Source: DAOPYU01 sp942493245 (lineage in GTDB: Bacteria > Sumerlaeota > Sumerlaeia > UBA8349). Taken from it: a DNA stretch of 64,000 bases. The translations under genes and the position numbers were made by a program. The stretch spans positions 310,001-374,000 of the forward strand of contig OW818685.1 of NCBI GenBank assembly GCA_942493245.1. Direction: 5' to 3'. Under the pieces are notes generated by a model that did not search any database, had not been told where the DNA came from, and saw only the letters and a list, made by a program, of their open reading frames with translations. This document shows, in pieces, positions 33,295 to 42,010 of the stretch; within the stretch, counting starts at the first letter, position 1, and each line of letters starts with the position of its first letter.

Positions 33295-35979
33295 GTGCAG
33301 CCCTTGACGGCAGTCCCCGTTCCCCGGATGTTCTCCGGGCGGCGGGCGCGTTTTCTTTCGTTTCTGGGAATTCTGATCGTGGTGTGGGCGCTGGGGGCGC
33401 AGGCGGGAGCGCAGGCGCCCGAGGAACCCGTTACGTCCGAGACGCAGGCTGTGACGCCCGCGGCTGAAAACGCGGGCGCAAAGACGATTACGCCCATCGA
33501 GGCCGGGGTGCCCAAGGAACTGGCCGAAGGCTTGAGTATCGAGGCCCTCAACAAGAAAGACTATCTGGATTACGACGAACAGACCAACACGGCTTACTCG
33601 AAAAGCCGCACGCGGGTGTCCTATATGGTGGGGGGCCAGAAACTCCAGCTGGAAGCGGATGAGATGGAGATCAATCTGGTCCAGAAGAAGGTTCGGGCCA
33701 AGGGGAATGTCGTCCTGACCCGGGGTGAGGGAGTCGTGCATGCCAAGGAAGTCGTGTACGACTTCGTCAAACAGACGGGTTCTGCTGCCGGGGTGACAGG
33801 GCAATATGCGGATTTCCGTTTGACACCCTATGGCGAGGAATCACTGGAAGGCCCGGCGTTCGAGCGGCTGAACGAGACGGAGTCCATTTTCCGCAAAGTC
33901 GAGTTTACCGGGTGCGAGTTCGCTGTGCCGCACTACATGATTCGCGCGCGGGAAATCGTGGTCTTCAAGGAAGAAAAACTCATGATGCGCGGCGCGACGG
34001 TCTATGTGCGCGGCGTGCCGGTGTTCTATCTGCCGTTCTATTCCAAGTCGCTGCGCGAGGGATCGCCGTGGTTTGTCCGGGCGGGTTACAACTCCCGCAT
34101 CGGCGCCTATGGCCGGTTGGGGTATGTTTTCCGTCACGAATTGCGTAAGCCCTCCCTGAACAACGACAAGAAAATGGAGACCGTGAATGAGGGGCGGTTG
34201 GCGCTGTTTGTGGACTATCTGTCCGAGCGCGGACCGGGAGAAGGGTTCGACTACGAGTACAATTTCCTCAACGATCGCCATCGCGGAAAAATCAATGTCT
34301 ATAGTTTGAACGACAGCAATCGCGAGGTCGAGGGCGAAGAGGACATGGTGCGCGATTATGTGAGCATTTTGCACCGTTCGGAACTGGCCGAGGGGCTGGT
34401 GTGGACGGCCAATGTGGACTGGCTCAACGATGCGGAAATCTTTGACGACGTGCTCGATATATTCAGCGACAATGAACGCCAGCGCGTGATGGAGCGGCGG
34501 GCGCGTACGGCTCTGACGCTGACGCGTGAATACTATGTCGCGCGGATTCTCTTCGAGGTCAAGGATCGGGTCGGGCGCGACCGGATCAGCAATTATTCCA
34601 GCCCGTCGGATAACGACCGGGATTTCGACGAAGAGCCGGACAAGGAGATTTCGGATCGCGACGACGAGGGAATTCCCACGAACCGCTGGGGAAGCGCGAG
34701 TCTGCGCGCGCCGCAGATCACGGCGGCTACCACGTGGTTGAAGATGTGGAATCTGCCCTTCTATTACTACACGGACTTGAACATTTTCAACAACCTCGAC
34801 AAGGGCCTGAACTCGGTCAGTTCCGATGACGACGCGATGGTGCGGGGTGTGGACTGGTACCAGGCGATGATGGGGCGCTGGCGTATTGCCAAGCGCACGA
34901 CGTTGCTGGCGCGTGTCGGGGCGGGGGTGGGAATGGCCGCACGCGAGGATGATGAGTTCGGCTACGATTTCGAGGCGACACCCGAGGATCCCCTGACCCT
35001 GGACGACCACGACGGCGGTTTGACGTTCGTAGGGCCGGAAACGTTCCTGATCGGCAAGGAACGCTACAACCTGAAGGATGACGTGTCGGACGGTTTTGCG
35101 TATGGAGACACCATGCTGCGCCTGCAACACCGGTTCAGCGGCGCGTTGACATTCGACCTGACGCACCGGTTCCGCGAAACGACGGAAGATTCGCTGGGTG
35201 AGTGGTATGCGAGCATGGGTGATCGTTTCGTGCGCGACGACTTGTACAATTTCCGCCTGCGCGAGCACAACATTGACGCGGTGTTGCGGTATTATGTGGC
35301 GACTCCCCGCTTGCAGCTGGCGTTGCGTTCCTACCGCAATCTGCTCAGCTCCAGCGAGTTGTATGCGAACGAACCTGTGGGCGCCAATGTCGTGTCGGGC
35401 TCCTGGAGTTCGGCGGACCAGCGGTTGTCGTTTTCGGGGAGTACCGGCGTGTATGAAACGCAGATTTACGATCCGAGCGATCCGTTGCAGTACACGGACT
35501 CGGCGTTGGGCTGGCGGGCCTCCACGAACTATCGCCCGGCGAGCGGGCTGTGGTGGGCGCGACTTGGCGCGCAGTATTACGAACAGTTGGATCAGTCGAA
35601 CGACAATGAAAGCGATGACGATTACGACCGCTACACCGAGGACGAGAATGAAACAACCGTCCGGACGGTGCTGGGTGGGCGTGTGGGACCGAAATGGACG
35701 TCGGAAGTGTCAAGCGACTGGAATTCGCGCATCAGCGGTTTCCGTAAATTGCGCTTCGGGTTCTCGCGCGACCTGCACGACGCCCTGCTGGTGTTCAGCG
35801 TCGGTTTCAGCAATGACATTTACGAGTCGGATAACAATGACGCTTCGAGCAACGAGATGGATTTCCGTCTGGGCATCCAGCCGAAGGCGCCGACTACGGC
35901 CAGCAAGGCGGGAATGGGGGGCTTGAAGGTGATCAACGACTCGTCCCGTACGCCGGAAGTGTCGGAACCGGTTTTCTGA
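33295..35979 (+). CDS. lptD: LPS-assembly outer-membrane protein LptD (OstA/Imp)
   Basis: About 894 residues. It is the outer-membrane barrel that inserts LPS in the outer leaflet. The GTG at 33295 has GGAGG 6 nt upstream and yields a signal peptide (RFLSFLGILIVVWALGAQAGAQA, in pieces FLGILIVVWALG) ending AQA; an ATG at 33205 would add 30 unlikely residues. Residues about 95-200 form an OstA/LptA-like jellyroll (LQLEADEMEINLVQKKVRAKG; VVLTRGEGVVHAKEVVYD). YVRGVPVFYLPFYSKSLRE is the conserved junction to the barrel. The rest has alternating beta-strand patterns with acidic loops. It follows the permease by 191 nt. Confidence 0.9.
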   Translation: MQPLTAVPVPRMFSGRRARFLSFLGILIVVWALGAQAGAQAPEEPVTSETQAVTPAAENAGAKTITPIEAGVPKELAEGLSIEALNKKDYLDYDEQTNTAYSKSRTRVSYMVGGQKLQLEADEMEINLVQKKVRAKGNVVLTRGEGVVHAKEVVYDFVKQTGSAAGVTGQYADFRLTPYGEESLEGPAFERLNETESIFRKVEFTGCEFAVPHYMIRAREIVVFKEEKLMMRGATVYVRGVPVFYLPFYSKSLREGSPWFVRAGYNSRIGAYGRLGYVFRHELRKPSLNNDKKMETVNEGRLALFVDYLSERGPGEGFDYEYNFLNDRHRGKINVYSLNDSNREVEGEEDMVRDYVSILHRSELAEGLVWTANVDWLNDAEIFDDVLDIFSDNERQRVMERRARTALTLTREYYVARILFEVKDRVGRDRISNYSSPSDNDRDFDEEPDKEISDRDDEGIPTNRWGSASLRAPQITAATTWLKMWNLPFYYYTDLNIFNNLDKGLNSVSSDDDAMVRGVDWYQAMMGRWRIAKRTTLLARVGAGVGMAAREDDEFGYDFEATPEDPLTLDDHDGGLTFVGPETFLIGKERYNLKDDVSDGFAYGDTMLRLQHRFSGALTFDLTHRFRETTEDSLGEWYASMGDRFVRDDLYNFRLREHNIDAVLRYYVATPRLQLALRSYRNLLSSSELYANEPVGANVVSGSWSSADQRLSFSGSTGVYETQIYDPSDPLQYTDSALGWRASTNYRPASGLWWARLGAQYYEQLDQSNDNESDDDYDRYTEDENETTVRTVLGGRVGPKWTSEVSSDWNSRISGFRKLRFGFSRDLHDALLVFSVGFSNDIYESDNNDASSNEMDFRLGIQPKAPTTASKAGMGGLKVINDSSRTPEVSEPVF

Positions 35980-35995
35980 GAGTCCGAAAGAAGAA

Positions 35996-36031
35996 AACAC
36001 CCGGTTTCGGAAAACGTCCGAACCGGGTGTT
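35996..36031 (-). terminator. Terminator between convergent lptD and coiled-coil genes
   Basis: AACACCCGGTTTCGGA and TCCGAACCGGGTGTT pair with one bulged base around a short loop. On the minus strand the stem is followed by TTTTCTT, so it best serves the coiled-coil gene; it may also stop lptD transcription. Confidence 0.7.
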
Positions 36032-36098
36032 CTGAATAAGCGCTGTGAGTTTGGGTCCGGGTGAAGTTCCGCTTCGCCCGGATCGCTTTTTACAGGGG

Positions 36099-36467
36099 TT
36101 AACCGAGCAGATTTTTGAGTTCTTCGACGAGGGCTTCCTTGTCTTTCGATTCAACCATTTGCTGCTTGATCCGGTTTTCGGTTTCCGCCACTTTTTCCTG
36201 CAGGTCGGCGTTCTGCATGAGCAGATCCTGAATGGCATTGTCTTTCTCGACGATGTGTTGGCGCACGAGCGCCAGTTCTTCCCGCAGGGAATCGGATTGC
36301 GCGACTTCCTCGCGCAGGGCGGTCAGTTCCTGTTCCATTTCGCCGATTTTCATTTGCAGATTGTTCATCTCGTCCAGAGTCCGGTCGAGCTCTTCGCTCT
36401 TGCGTTCGAGGAGTTCTTTGTTTTCGCGTACTTTGTTGAGGATTTCCTGCACATTGAGATCCGTCAT
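36099..36467 (-). CDS. Coiled-coil protein of unknown function
   Basis: 122 residues, almost entirely a predicted coiled coil: heptad patterns of Leu/Ile/Met run through KELLERKSEELDRTLDEM, NNLQMKIGEMEQELTALREE and NADLQEKVAETENRIKQQM. No signal peptide or membrane segment is seen, so it is probably cytosolic. The end VEELKNLLG could be an amphipathic tail. The name cannot be taken further. It converges on lptD, with the shared terminator at 35996-36031 between them. Confidence 0.65.
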   Translation of the reverse strand: MTDLNVQEILNKVRENKELLERKSEELDRTLDEMNNLQMKIGEMEQELTALREEVAQSDSLREELALVRQHIVEKDNAIQDLLMQNADLQEKVAETENRIKQQMVESKDKEALVEELKNLLG

Positions 36468-36726
36468 GTTCCGGCCCCTTTCGTTTCGCCGCAGAAGGTG
36501 GAAAGAATCTTGATTCTACCGGGTCTGGCGCGCCTTTGTGTGGTTCGCATTCGGGAATTGAAGGCGCGCGGGACGTTTTGCTATGTCCCGGCGCGTTTGC
36601 TGCCTCGAATGGGATAAATCCTTTCACGATTAACCCCGGATTGTCAAGAAAAGGTAAGATTCGGCTCCGGATTTTCTGTTCTTGCTGGAGACGGATGGCC
36701 GGGGGATTCCGGGTGGTGCGTGCCTG

Positions 36727-38264
36727 TTGCCTCAAAATAAAATGTTACCGAAGGCGGGGGTATGAGGCCGCATAATTTGTCCCTTTTCGGACAGACGGCG
36801 GGACGCGGTTTGGGGAAATGCGCGCCCCGCGCTTGCCCTTGGGTCCGGGTAGCAGGCCGGCTTCCGGACTGGACCATTGTGGACTTGTATGGGTTCCTTT
36901 CTCAAGTATTTTAACCGGGCGCTTGCCTTTGGCTGGCTGGCACGCCGGGGATTGCGTCACGCCGCACGGACGGATTGTGAGCGTTTAGCGCGTTCCTTTT
37001 GAGGGGCAGCCTGCGCCTGGCGCAGGATCTCTTTCAGTTTGCGTTCGATCGCCTGGCGCAGGGCGAAGGGATCGAGGCTTTCGTACTCGCGGCGCAGTTG
37101 CTGTTTTTCCTCCTCGCTCAGGTGTCCGCTCCCGATCAGGCGGGCGTAAGGAGTGGCCGGGGCGCTGTGGTGGCGCACGAGGCGGCCGCCCTCGCGGCTC
37201 TTCGAGACCAGGCGCACCGTGGGCAGGAAGAAGTTTTGCAGCGAACGCCATTCGTGGGCATACAGGTCGTTGAGGGCCGCCGCGAGGCGCTTGTCCTCGA
37301 ACCGGTCGTAGCCGAAGAGTTGACGCACGTGGGTCCACTGGCGCTGCTCGACGTGGGCGTTGTCGTTCTTGTGGTAGGGGCGGCTGCGGGTGAATTCGAC
37401 CGGTACGGGGCGCTCGCGCAGGAAGCGCACGAGCGCGTGGGTGATGAACTCCGAGCCGTTGTCGCTGTCGAATCCGAGCAGATCGAACGGCAGGGTCTGC
37501 TCGATCTCGCGCACGCGCGCCACAATCTGGCGGTGGTCCTTGTTCCACACGGCGCGGTTCTCGGTCCAGCCGCTCCAGATGTCGGTCAGCGTCAGGCTCC
37601 ACACGAACGCGCCCGCGAGCGACTGGCCGCAGTGGGCCACGGTGTCGGCCTCGATCCAGCCGGGCCCGTCCACCTCCTGGAAGCGGGTGCGGATGGGGAT
37701 CTGTCCCTGCAGGCGGGCGCTCGAGCAGGTCCCACTGCGTCCCTTGTTCGCGCGAACGGGGGCCAGGAGCCGGTCGATCGTGGCCGGACTGATCCGTTCA
37801 AGGTCGCGTCGAACCCCCGCATCGAGCGCTCCGTAGCGGCGTTCGAAATGAGGCAGCCAGGCGGGCAGGAGCGCCGCCAGCCGCTTCGAACAGGGCTGGC
37901 CCGCCGCCAGCCAGATCGTCTTGAGGACCTTGAGCAGGGTCTTGTCGCGGTAGAGCGGGGGGCGTCCGGCCTTGCCGACGGGGCGTTTGCCCGGCGAATT
38001 CAAGGCTCGGATTGTGGACTTGCGGTGCAGGCCGAAGAGGGCGCATGCCTCGTCGAGAATTCGGCCTTTCTCGCTCCGCGACGCCTTGCGGTAACGGGGT
38101 CCCTGGGTGCGAAAATACTCCTGACGCGAGGGGTAACTCATGTTTTCTCCCATGGCGGACTCTCCCTGGATGTCGGTAACACCCATTTTGAGTCAACCAT
38201 CCCAGTCCACACCACCCCCACCCCGAATTGAGGCCAGGCTTCGGTAACATTAATTATGAGGCAA
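36727..38264 (-). mobile_element. Complete insertion sequence, about 1.54 kb, with an integrase-type transposase
   Basis: The left end 36727-36753 (TTGCCTCAAAATAAAATGTT...) and the right end 38239-38264 (reverse complement TTGCCTCATAATTAATGTTA...) are imperfect inverted repeats of about 26 bp, both ending in ACCGAAG. A third, subterminal copy of the motif lies at 38172-38197 (reverse complement GTTGACTCAAAATGGGTGTT...), probably a second transposase-binding site. GCGTG occurs 4-8 bp outside each end (36718-36722 and 38268-38272) and may be a remnant of a target duplication. The single gene inside is intact, so the element may be active. Confidence 0.85.
36957..38153 (-). CDS. DDE transposase with an integrase (rve) core
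   Basis: 398 residues. An N-terminal helix-turn-helix region (YRKASRSEKGRILDEACALFG; KSTIRALN) recognises the element ends. The rve catalytic core has the acidic triad in GWIEADTVAHCG (Asp), LGFDSDNGSEFITHA (Asp) and NDNAHVEQRQW (Glu). The C-terminus is basic. It resembles IS481-like and related integrase-core transposases, but the exact IS family cannot be set by eye. The ATG at 38153 has GGGAGAG upstream; a second ATG four codons on also has GGAG. The gene appears full-length. Confidence 0.88.
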   Translation of the reverse strand: MGENMSYPSRQEYFRTQGPRYRKASRSEKGRILDEACALFGLHRKSTIRALNSPGKRPVGKAGRPPLYRDKTLLKVLKTIWLAAGQPCSKRLAALLPAWLPHFERRYGALDAGVRRDLERISPATIDRLLAPVRANKGRSGTCSSARLQGQIPIRTRFQEVDGPGWIEADTVAHCGQSLAGAFVWSLTLTDIWSGWTENRAVWNKDHRQIVARVREIEQTLPFDLLGFDSDNGSEFITHALVRFLRERPVPVEFTRSRPYHKNDNAHVEQRQWTHVRQLFGYDRFEDKRLAAALNDLYAHEWRSLQNFFLPTVRLVSKSREGGRLVRHHSAPATPYARLIGSGHLSEEEKQQLRREYESLDPFALRQAIERKLKEILRQAQAAPQKERAKRSQSVRAA

Positions 38265-38376
38265 TTCGCGTGTTTTCTCGAAGATGCGAGACGTGAGTTT
38301 GTGCTTGCATGCGCGATCAAAAAACCTGACACTTGGAGTATTGTCTGGCGGTACCGACCGCCTGGGAGAAGGGTGC

Positions 38377-39993
38377 ATGCCGAAAGCGAATCCCTCCGGT
38401 TATTTGTGTCTGGTTCTTCACGCGCATTTGCCCTTTGTGCGGCATCCCGAGCATGAATATATGCTCGAGGAGCACTGGCTTTATGAAGCGATCACCGAGA
38501 CGTATATCCCGTTGATTGCGATGATGGAACGACTGGTGGACGAGGGAATCTCGTTTCGCCTGACGATGTCCATCACTCCGCCTCTGGCTTCGATGCTGGC
38601 CGACAACCTCCTTCAGCGGCGCTACCTGCGTCACCTGGAAGCGCTTCTCGAACTGGCGGAGAAGGAAGTGCACCGCACGCGCCAGTACCAGCCGGAGTTT
38701 CATGAAGCGGCCTGTATGTACCAGGATCGCTTTCAGGAAGCGCTGCGGATTTTTCGGGATCATTATCAGGGCGACCTGTTGCGCGCATTCGCGAATTTCC
38801 AGAACGAAGGCGTTCTGGAGATCATCACGTGCAGCGCCACCCATGTGTTCATGCCCCTGCTGGAAGATTTCCCCAACGCGGTGCGCGCCCAGCTGGCTGT
38901 CGCGCGGCAGACGTATGTCGAGCATTTCGGCTGTCCCCCCCGGGGCATCTGGAACGCCGAGTGCGGCTATTTCCCGGGTCTCGACATGGCGTTGCGCGAG
39001 CAGGGGATCCGGTACTTCTTTGTGGACACACACGGCCTGCTGTATGCGGATCGGCTGCCGGTCTATGGGGTCCATGCGCCGATCTATTGCCACTCGGGAG
39101 TGGCGGCTTTTGGGCGCGATGTCGAGTCCTCGAAGTCGGTCTGGAGCGCCAACGAGGGGTATCCGGGGGATTTCGACTACCGCGAGTTTTACCGCGATAT
39201 CGGGTACGATCTGGAACAGGATTACATCGGGCCTTACATCCACGAGAGTGGAATGCGGATCAGCACGGGGATCAAGTACCACCGGATCACGGGGAATCCC
39301 TGCGAACTGGCGCACAAGCAGCCGTACCGGCCCTCAGTAGCGGCCGAGCGGGTGCATACGCACGCCGCGAATTTCATGTTCAATCGCGAGCGTCAGTTCG
39401 AGTATCTGGCATCGCGCATGGATCGCCTGCCCCTGATCGTGTCTCCATACGATGCCGAACTGTTCGGGCATTGGTGGTACGAAGGCCCGCTTTTCCTGGA
39501 ATCGCTTTTCCGCAAGATTCACTACGACTCGGACGCGCTGGAACTTGTCACGCCGTCGGAATATCTGGACCGTTTCCCGACGAATCAGGTGGCGACGCCT
39601 TCCTTCTCCTCGTGGGGAAGCAAGGGGTATTGCGAGGTGTGGCTCGAGGGGAGCAACGACTGGATCTACCGCCATTTGCACCAGGCGACCGCGCGCATGA
39701 TCGCGTTGGCGAACCGGTGCCGGTGGGAACAATCGGATGGACGGGTGCGTCTGTTGAACCAGGCCGCGCGCGAGTTGATGCTGGCTCAGAGCAGCGACTG
39801 GGCGTTTATCATGAAGACGGGTACGACGGTCGAATATGCGGTGCGCCGGACCAAGGAGCACCTCTGGAATTTTCATGAGCTGTGCCGCTTGATCGAAACC
39901 GGAACGCGCCAGGAATCTTTCTTGTCGGATCTGGAGAACCGGTACAACATTTTCCCGAGGATAGACTTCCGGATTTACGCCGACCCGGCGTAA
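38377..39993 (+). CDS. GH57 1,4-alpha-glucan branching enzyme
   Basis: 538 residues. The enzyme makes alpha-1,6 branches in glycogen-like glucans. GH57 motifs in order: LVLHAHLPFVRHPE (motif 1), TCSATHVFMPLL, GIWNAECGYFPGLD with the probable nucleophile Glu195, and IVSPYDAELFGHWWYEG with the probable acid/base Asp359. WGSKGYCEVWLEGSNDWIYRH belongs to the C-terminal helical domain of the TK1436-type branching enzymes. Cytosolic, no signal peptide. It begins 112 bp from the insertion sequence, which might affect its expression. The next genes (a TPR protein and a GH57-like protein) suggest an alpha-glucan cluster. Confidence 0.9.
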   Translation: MPKANPSGYLCLVLHAHLPFVRHPEHEYMLEEHWLYEAITETYIPLIAMMERLVDEGISFRLTMSITPPLASMLADNLLQRRYLRHLEALLELAEKEVHRTRQYQPEFHEAACMYQDRFQEALRIFRDHYQGDLLRAFANFQNEGVLEIITCSATHVFMPLLEDFPNAVRAQLAVARQTYVEHFGCPPRGIWNAECGYFPGLDMALREQGIRYFFVDTHGLLYADRLPVYGVHAPIYCHSGVAAFGRDVESSKSVWSANEGYPGDFDYREFYRDIGYDLEQDYIGPYIHESGMRISTGIKYHRITGNPCELAHKQPYRPSVAAERVHTHAANFMFNRERQFEYLASRMDRLPLIVSPYDAELFGHWWYEGPLFLESLFRKIHYDSDALELVTPSEYLDRFPTNQVATPSFSSWGSKGYCEVWLEGSNDWIYRHLHQATARMIALANRCRWEQSDGRVRLLNQAARELMLAQSSDWAFIMKTGTTVEYAVRRTKEHLWNFHELCRLIETGTRQESFLSDLENRYNIFPRIDFRIYADPA

Positions 39994-40099
39994 AAGGGGA
40001 TTGTCCACGCCGGAAAAAGCGGCGTGGCGCCTCGTGGGCAGGAACTCCTCATTGCCTAGTTTGCCGTTTTTTTGTTTGAGGAAAACGGAAACCTTTTCT

Positions 40100-40223
40100 C
40101 CGTCATCCCCGCGAAAGCGGGGACCCAGAGGAGTACGAACCCGAGGCAAGGAAGTTATTCATGGCCCGGAGGAATCAAAACAGAGTGTCCCGGATCTGGG
40201 TTCCCGCTTGCGCGGGAATGACG
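40100..40223. repeat. Palindromic repeat pair, CCCGCGAAAGCGGG type (family C)
   Basis: Arm 40100-40127 (CGTCATCCCCGCGAAAGCGG...) and arm 40195-40223 (reverse complement CCGTCATTCCCGCGCAAGCG...) pair at about 25 of 28 positions around a core of 67 bp. Each arm contains its own hairpin (CCCGC...GCGGG). It fills much of the 412-bp gap between the GH57 gene and the TPR gene; no gene is seen in that gap. Confidence 0.75.
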
Positions 40224-40405
40224 GATGGGGGGAGATCTGGAATAAACCCATGAGACTTGGGAATCTCCTCTCGACTAGACGACGAGGAGTTCCTGTCCTC
40301 GGGGGCGAACCGGGTATTTTTCGTATAAACCGTCCCTGAAATTTTTCTGAAGATGTCTATCCCGGTGTTCGTGTGTCGGGTTTTTATGAGGAAAGGTTTT
40401 GTTTC

Positions 40406-41479
40406 ATGTCCACAGGCGATTTGCGGGAACTCTTGACCGAGGCGCGCTGCGCATTGGCGAACCGGAAAGTGGACGGGGCGCGCGCCCTGCTGGCGGTGTT
40501 CGGAGAGGGCGCGGACATCTCGTTGACCCTTCCCAGGGGAGCGAAACCTTTCGAGTTCTGGCGCGATGTGGGCGAGGTCTTGCGCGATGCCGGGATGGCG
40601 GAGGCGAGCGAGGCGGCCTGGCGGCGTGCGGGCGCGGCGGGGTTGGCTCCGCTGGTGGTTCGAACGCAGATCGCCGTGGCGTGGATGGTCGCGGGGGAGT
40701 TCGACCGGGTGCTGGACGACCTGCGGAATCTGGCGGCGAGCGAACCGAAGAATGCCGTGGTGGCTAATCTGTATGCGCTGGCGCTTTTCGAGAATGGACG
40801 CTTCGACGAGGCGCTGAAACAATGGGAAGCCACGGCGCGGATTTCCGCGCAGACTGCCGGGTGTCCGCTCTCGACGCAGTCGCTCTATCTGTCGCTGGGC
40901 GCGATGGCTCTGGACCGATTTCTGCAAGATCGCGCGGGTGAAGGCGTTGAGAAAAGGGAAGAGGATTCCCCATCGCAACCGGGGGATAAAGAGGCGAAGG
41001 TCACCGAAGCGGAAATCGAGCAGGCCTTGCTCGATTGGCATTCGGACGAGGCGCTCGGCTGGCTGGATGCCGAACTGGCCCGTCAGCCGCAACCGGCCGG
41101 GCACCTGCGCCTCTTGCGGGCCTGGGCGCTGGGGGATTTGAACCGCTGGCGCGAGGCGCGCGTGGAGATGGCGCGCCTGGTGGAGGCCGAGCCGCAGCAT
41201 GTGCCGGCGAAGAGTTTTCTGGCCCAGTGTCTGACGCGCAGCGGGGAACCGGAACTGGCGCTGGCGGTGCTGGGAAATCTGGCGCCCGCGGGTCCGGACG
41301 ATTTTTATCTGCATTATTTCCGGGGATGCGCGTATCGGGCGCTGGGGCGCCGGGCGGAAGCGCTGGGGTGTTTCCGGGTCAGTTTCGGGAACTATTTTGA
41401 GGAAAACTACCACTATATGCTGTTGCGCAGTTGGGAACAGGTGGGGCGGCTGTTAAGCCAAAGTGGCCAACCGGTCTGA
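40406..41479 (+). CDS. TPR-repeat protein
   Basis: 357 residues of helical tetratricopeptide-like repeats: WRDVGEVLRDAGMAEASEAAWRRAG, NLYALALFENGRFDEALKQWE (in pieces ALFENGRFDEALKQWE), WALGDLNRWREARVEMARL, FLAQCLTRSGEPELALAVLGNL and YFRGCAYRALGRRAEALGCFR. No signal peptide, so probably a cytosolic protein-interaction scaffold. A charged linker (EKREEDSPSQPGDKE) divides two repeat blocks. GAGGAAAGG precedes the ATG. Its place between two GH57-type genes hints at a role near glucan metabolism, but nothing in the sequence proves it. Confidence 0.75.
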   Translation: MSTGDLRELLTEARCALANRKVDGARALLAVFGEGADISLTLPRGAKPFEFWRDVGEVLRDAGMAEASEAAWRRAGAAGLAPLVVRTQIAVAWMVAGEFDRVLDDLRNLAASEPKNAVVANLYALALFENGRFDEALKQWEATARISAQTAGCPLSTQSLYLSLGAMALDRFLQDRAGEGVEKREEDSPSQPGDKEAKVTEAEIEQALLDWHSDEALGWLDAELARQPQPAGHLRLLRAWALGDLNRWREARVEMARLVEAEPQHVPAKSFLAQCLTRSGEPELALAVLGNLAPAGPDDFYLHYFRGCAYRALGRRAEALGCFRVSFGNYFEENYHYMLLRSWEQVGRLLSQSGQPV

Positions 41480-42010
41480 GGCCCGCTTCACGCGCGCCCG
41501 GTTCCATTCTTCTTTTAACCTCTTGCAAATCAGATGTCTGGATAATTCTTCCAATCTTTTTCCGGGATGCGGGATGCCTGTTCCGGGAATCGTGAAATCG
41601 CCCACAAATCGGGATTTCCAGATAGTTTCTTGTCGCATTGATATAAGAGGAGTTACACTTTCTCCGGGGTTGTGAGCCGGGAATGTCTGCTTTTCGATAG
41701 GCGGGAGAGGCTCGGCTGGACTGGCGACTTAAGACTTTGAATATCAGAGTTATATGGTGATTCTTAGGGGCGCGGATGGGAATCGGCACAGGCTTTGCGC
41801 TTGGGCAATGTGCGAATGCTTGACAAAAGGGGAGTTCTGATGATAGAGTCCATCGGGTTGGAGACGTATTGTTGCGGGAGTTTCTTTTGCAGCTGGCTCC
41901 TGGAGCAGTGAGGCGGAAGGGGGAACGTTTCTTGCTGTTTTGTTTTTTGTTTGCCGGGGGCGGGACGCGCGGCAATCGTATAATTTGGCGATAAGGAGGA
42001 GTGGATTCTT
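41480..42010. other. 531-bp intergenic region without a convincing gene
   Basis: A small hairpin GAAATC...GATTTC lies near 41591-41615. A 23-codon frame at 41840-41911 (MIESIGLETYCCGSFFCSWL...) has GGGAG 6 nt before its ATG but no other support. TATAAT occurs at 41979-41984, yet without a matching -35 box; the AAGGAGGA at 41994-42001 serves the next gene. Confidence 0.4.

Noticed and set aside
36723..38267. Target-site duplication GCGTG for the insertion sequence
   Set aside because: The copies are 4-5 bp and a few bases outside the inverted repeats, so chance cannot be ruled out.
41840..41911. A 23-codon Cys-containing small frame with a good ribosome-binding site
   Set aside because: Too short to support without conservation or expression data; mentioned in the intergenic entry.
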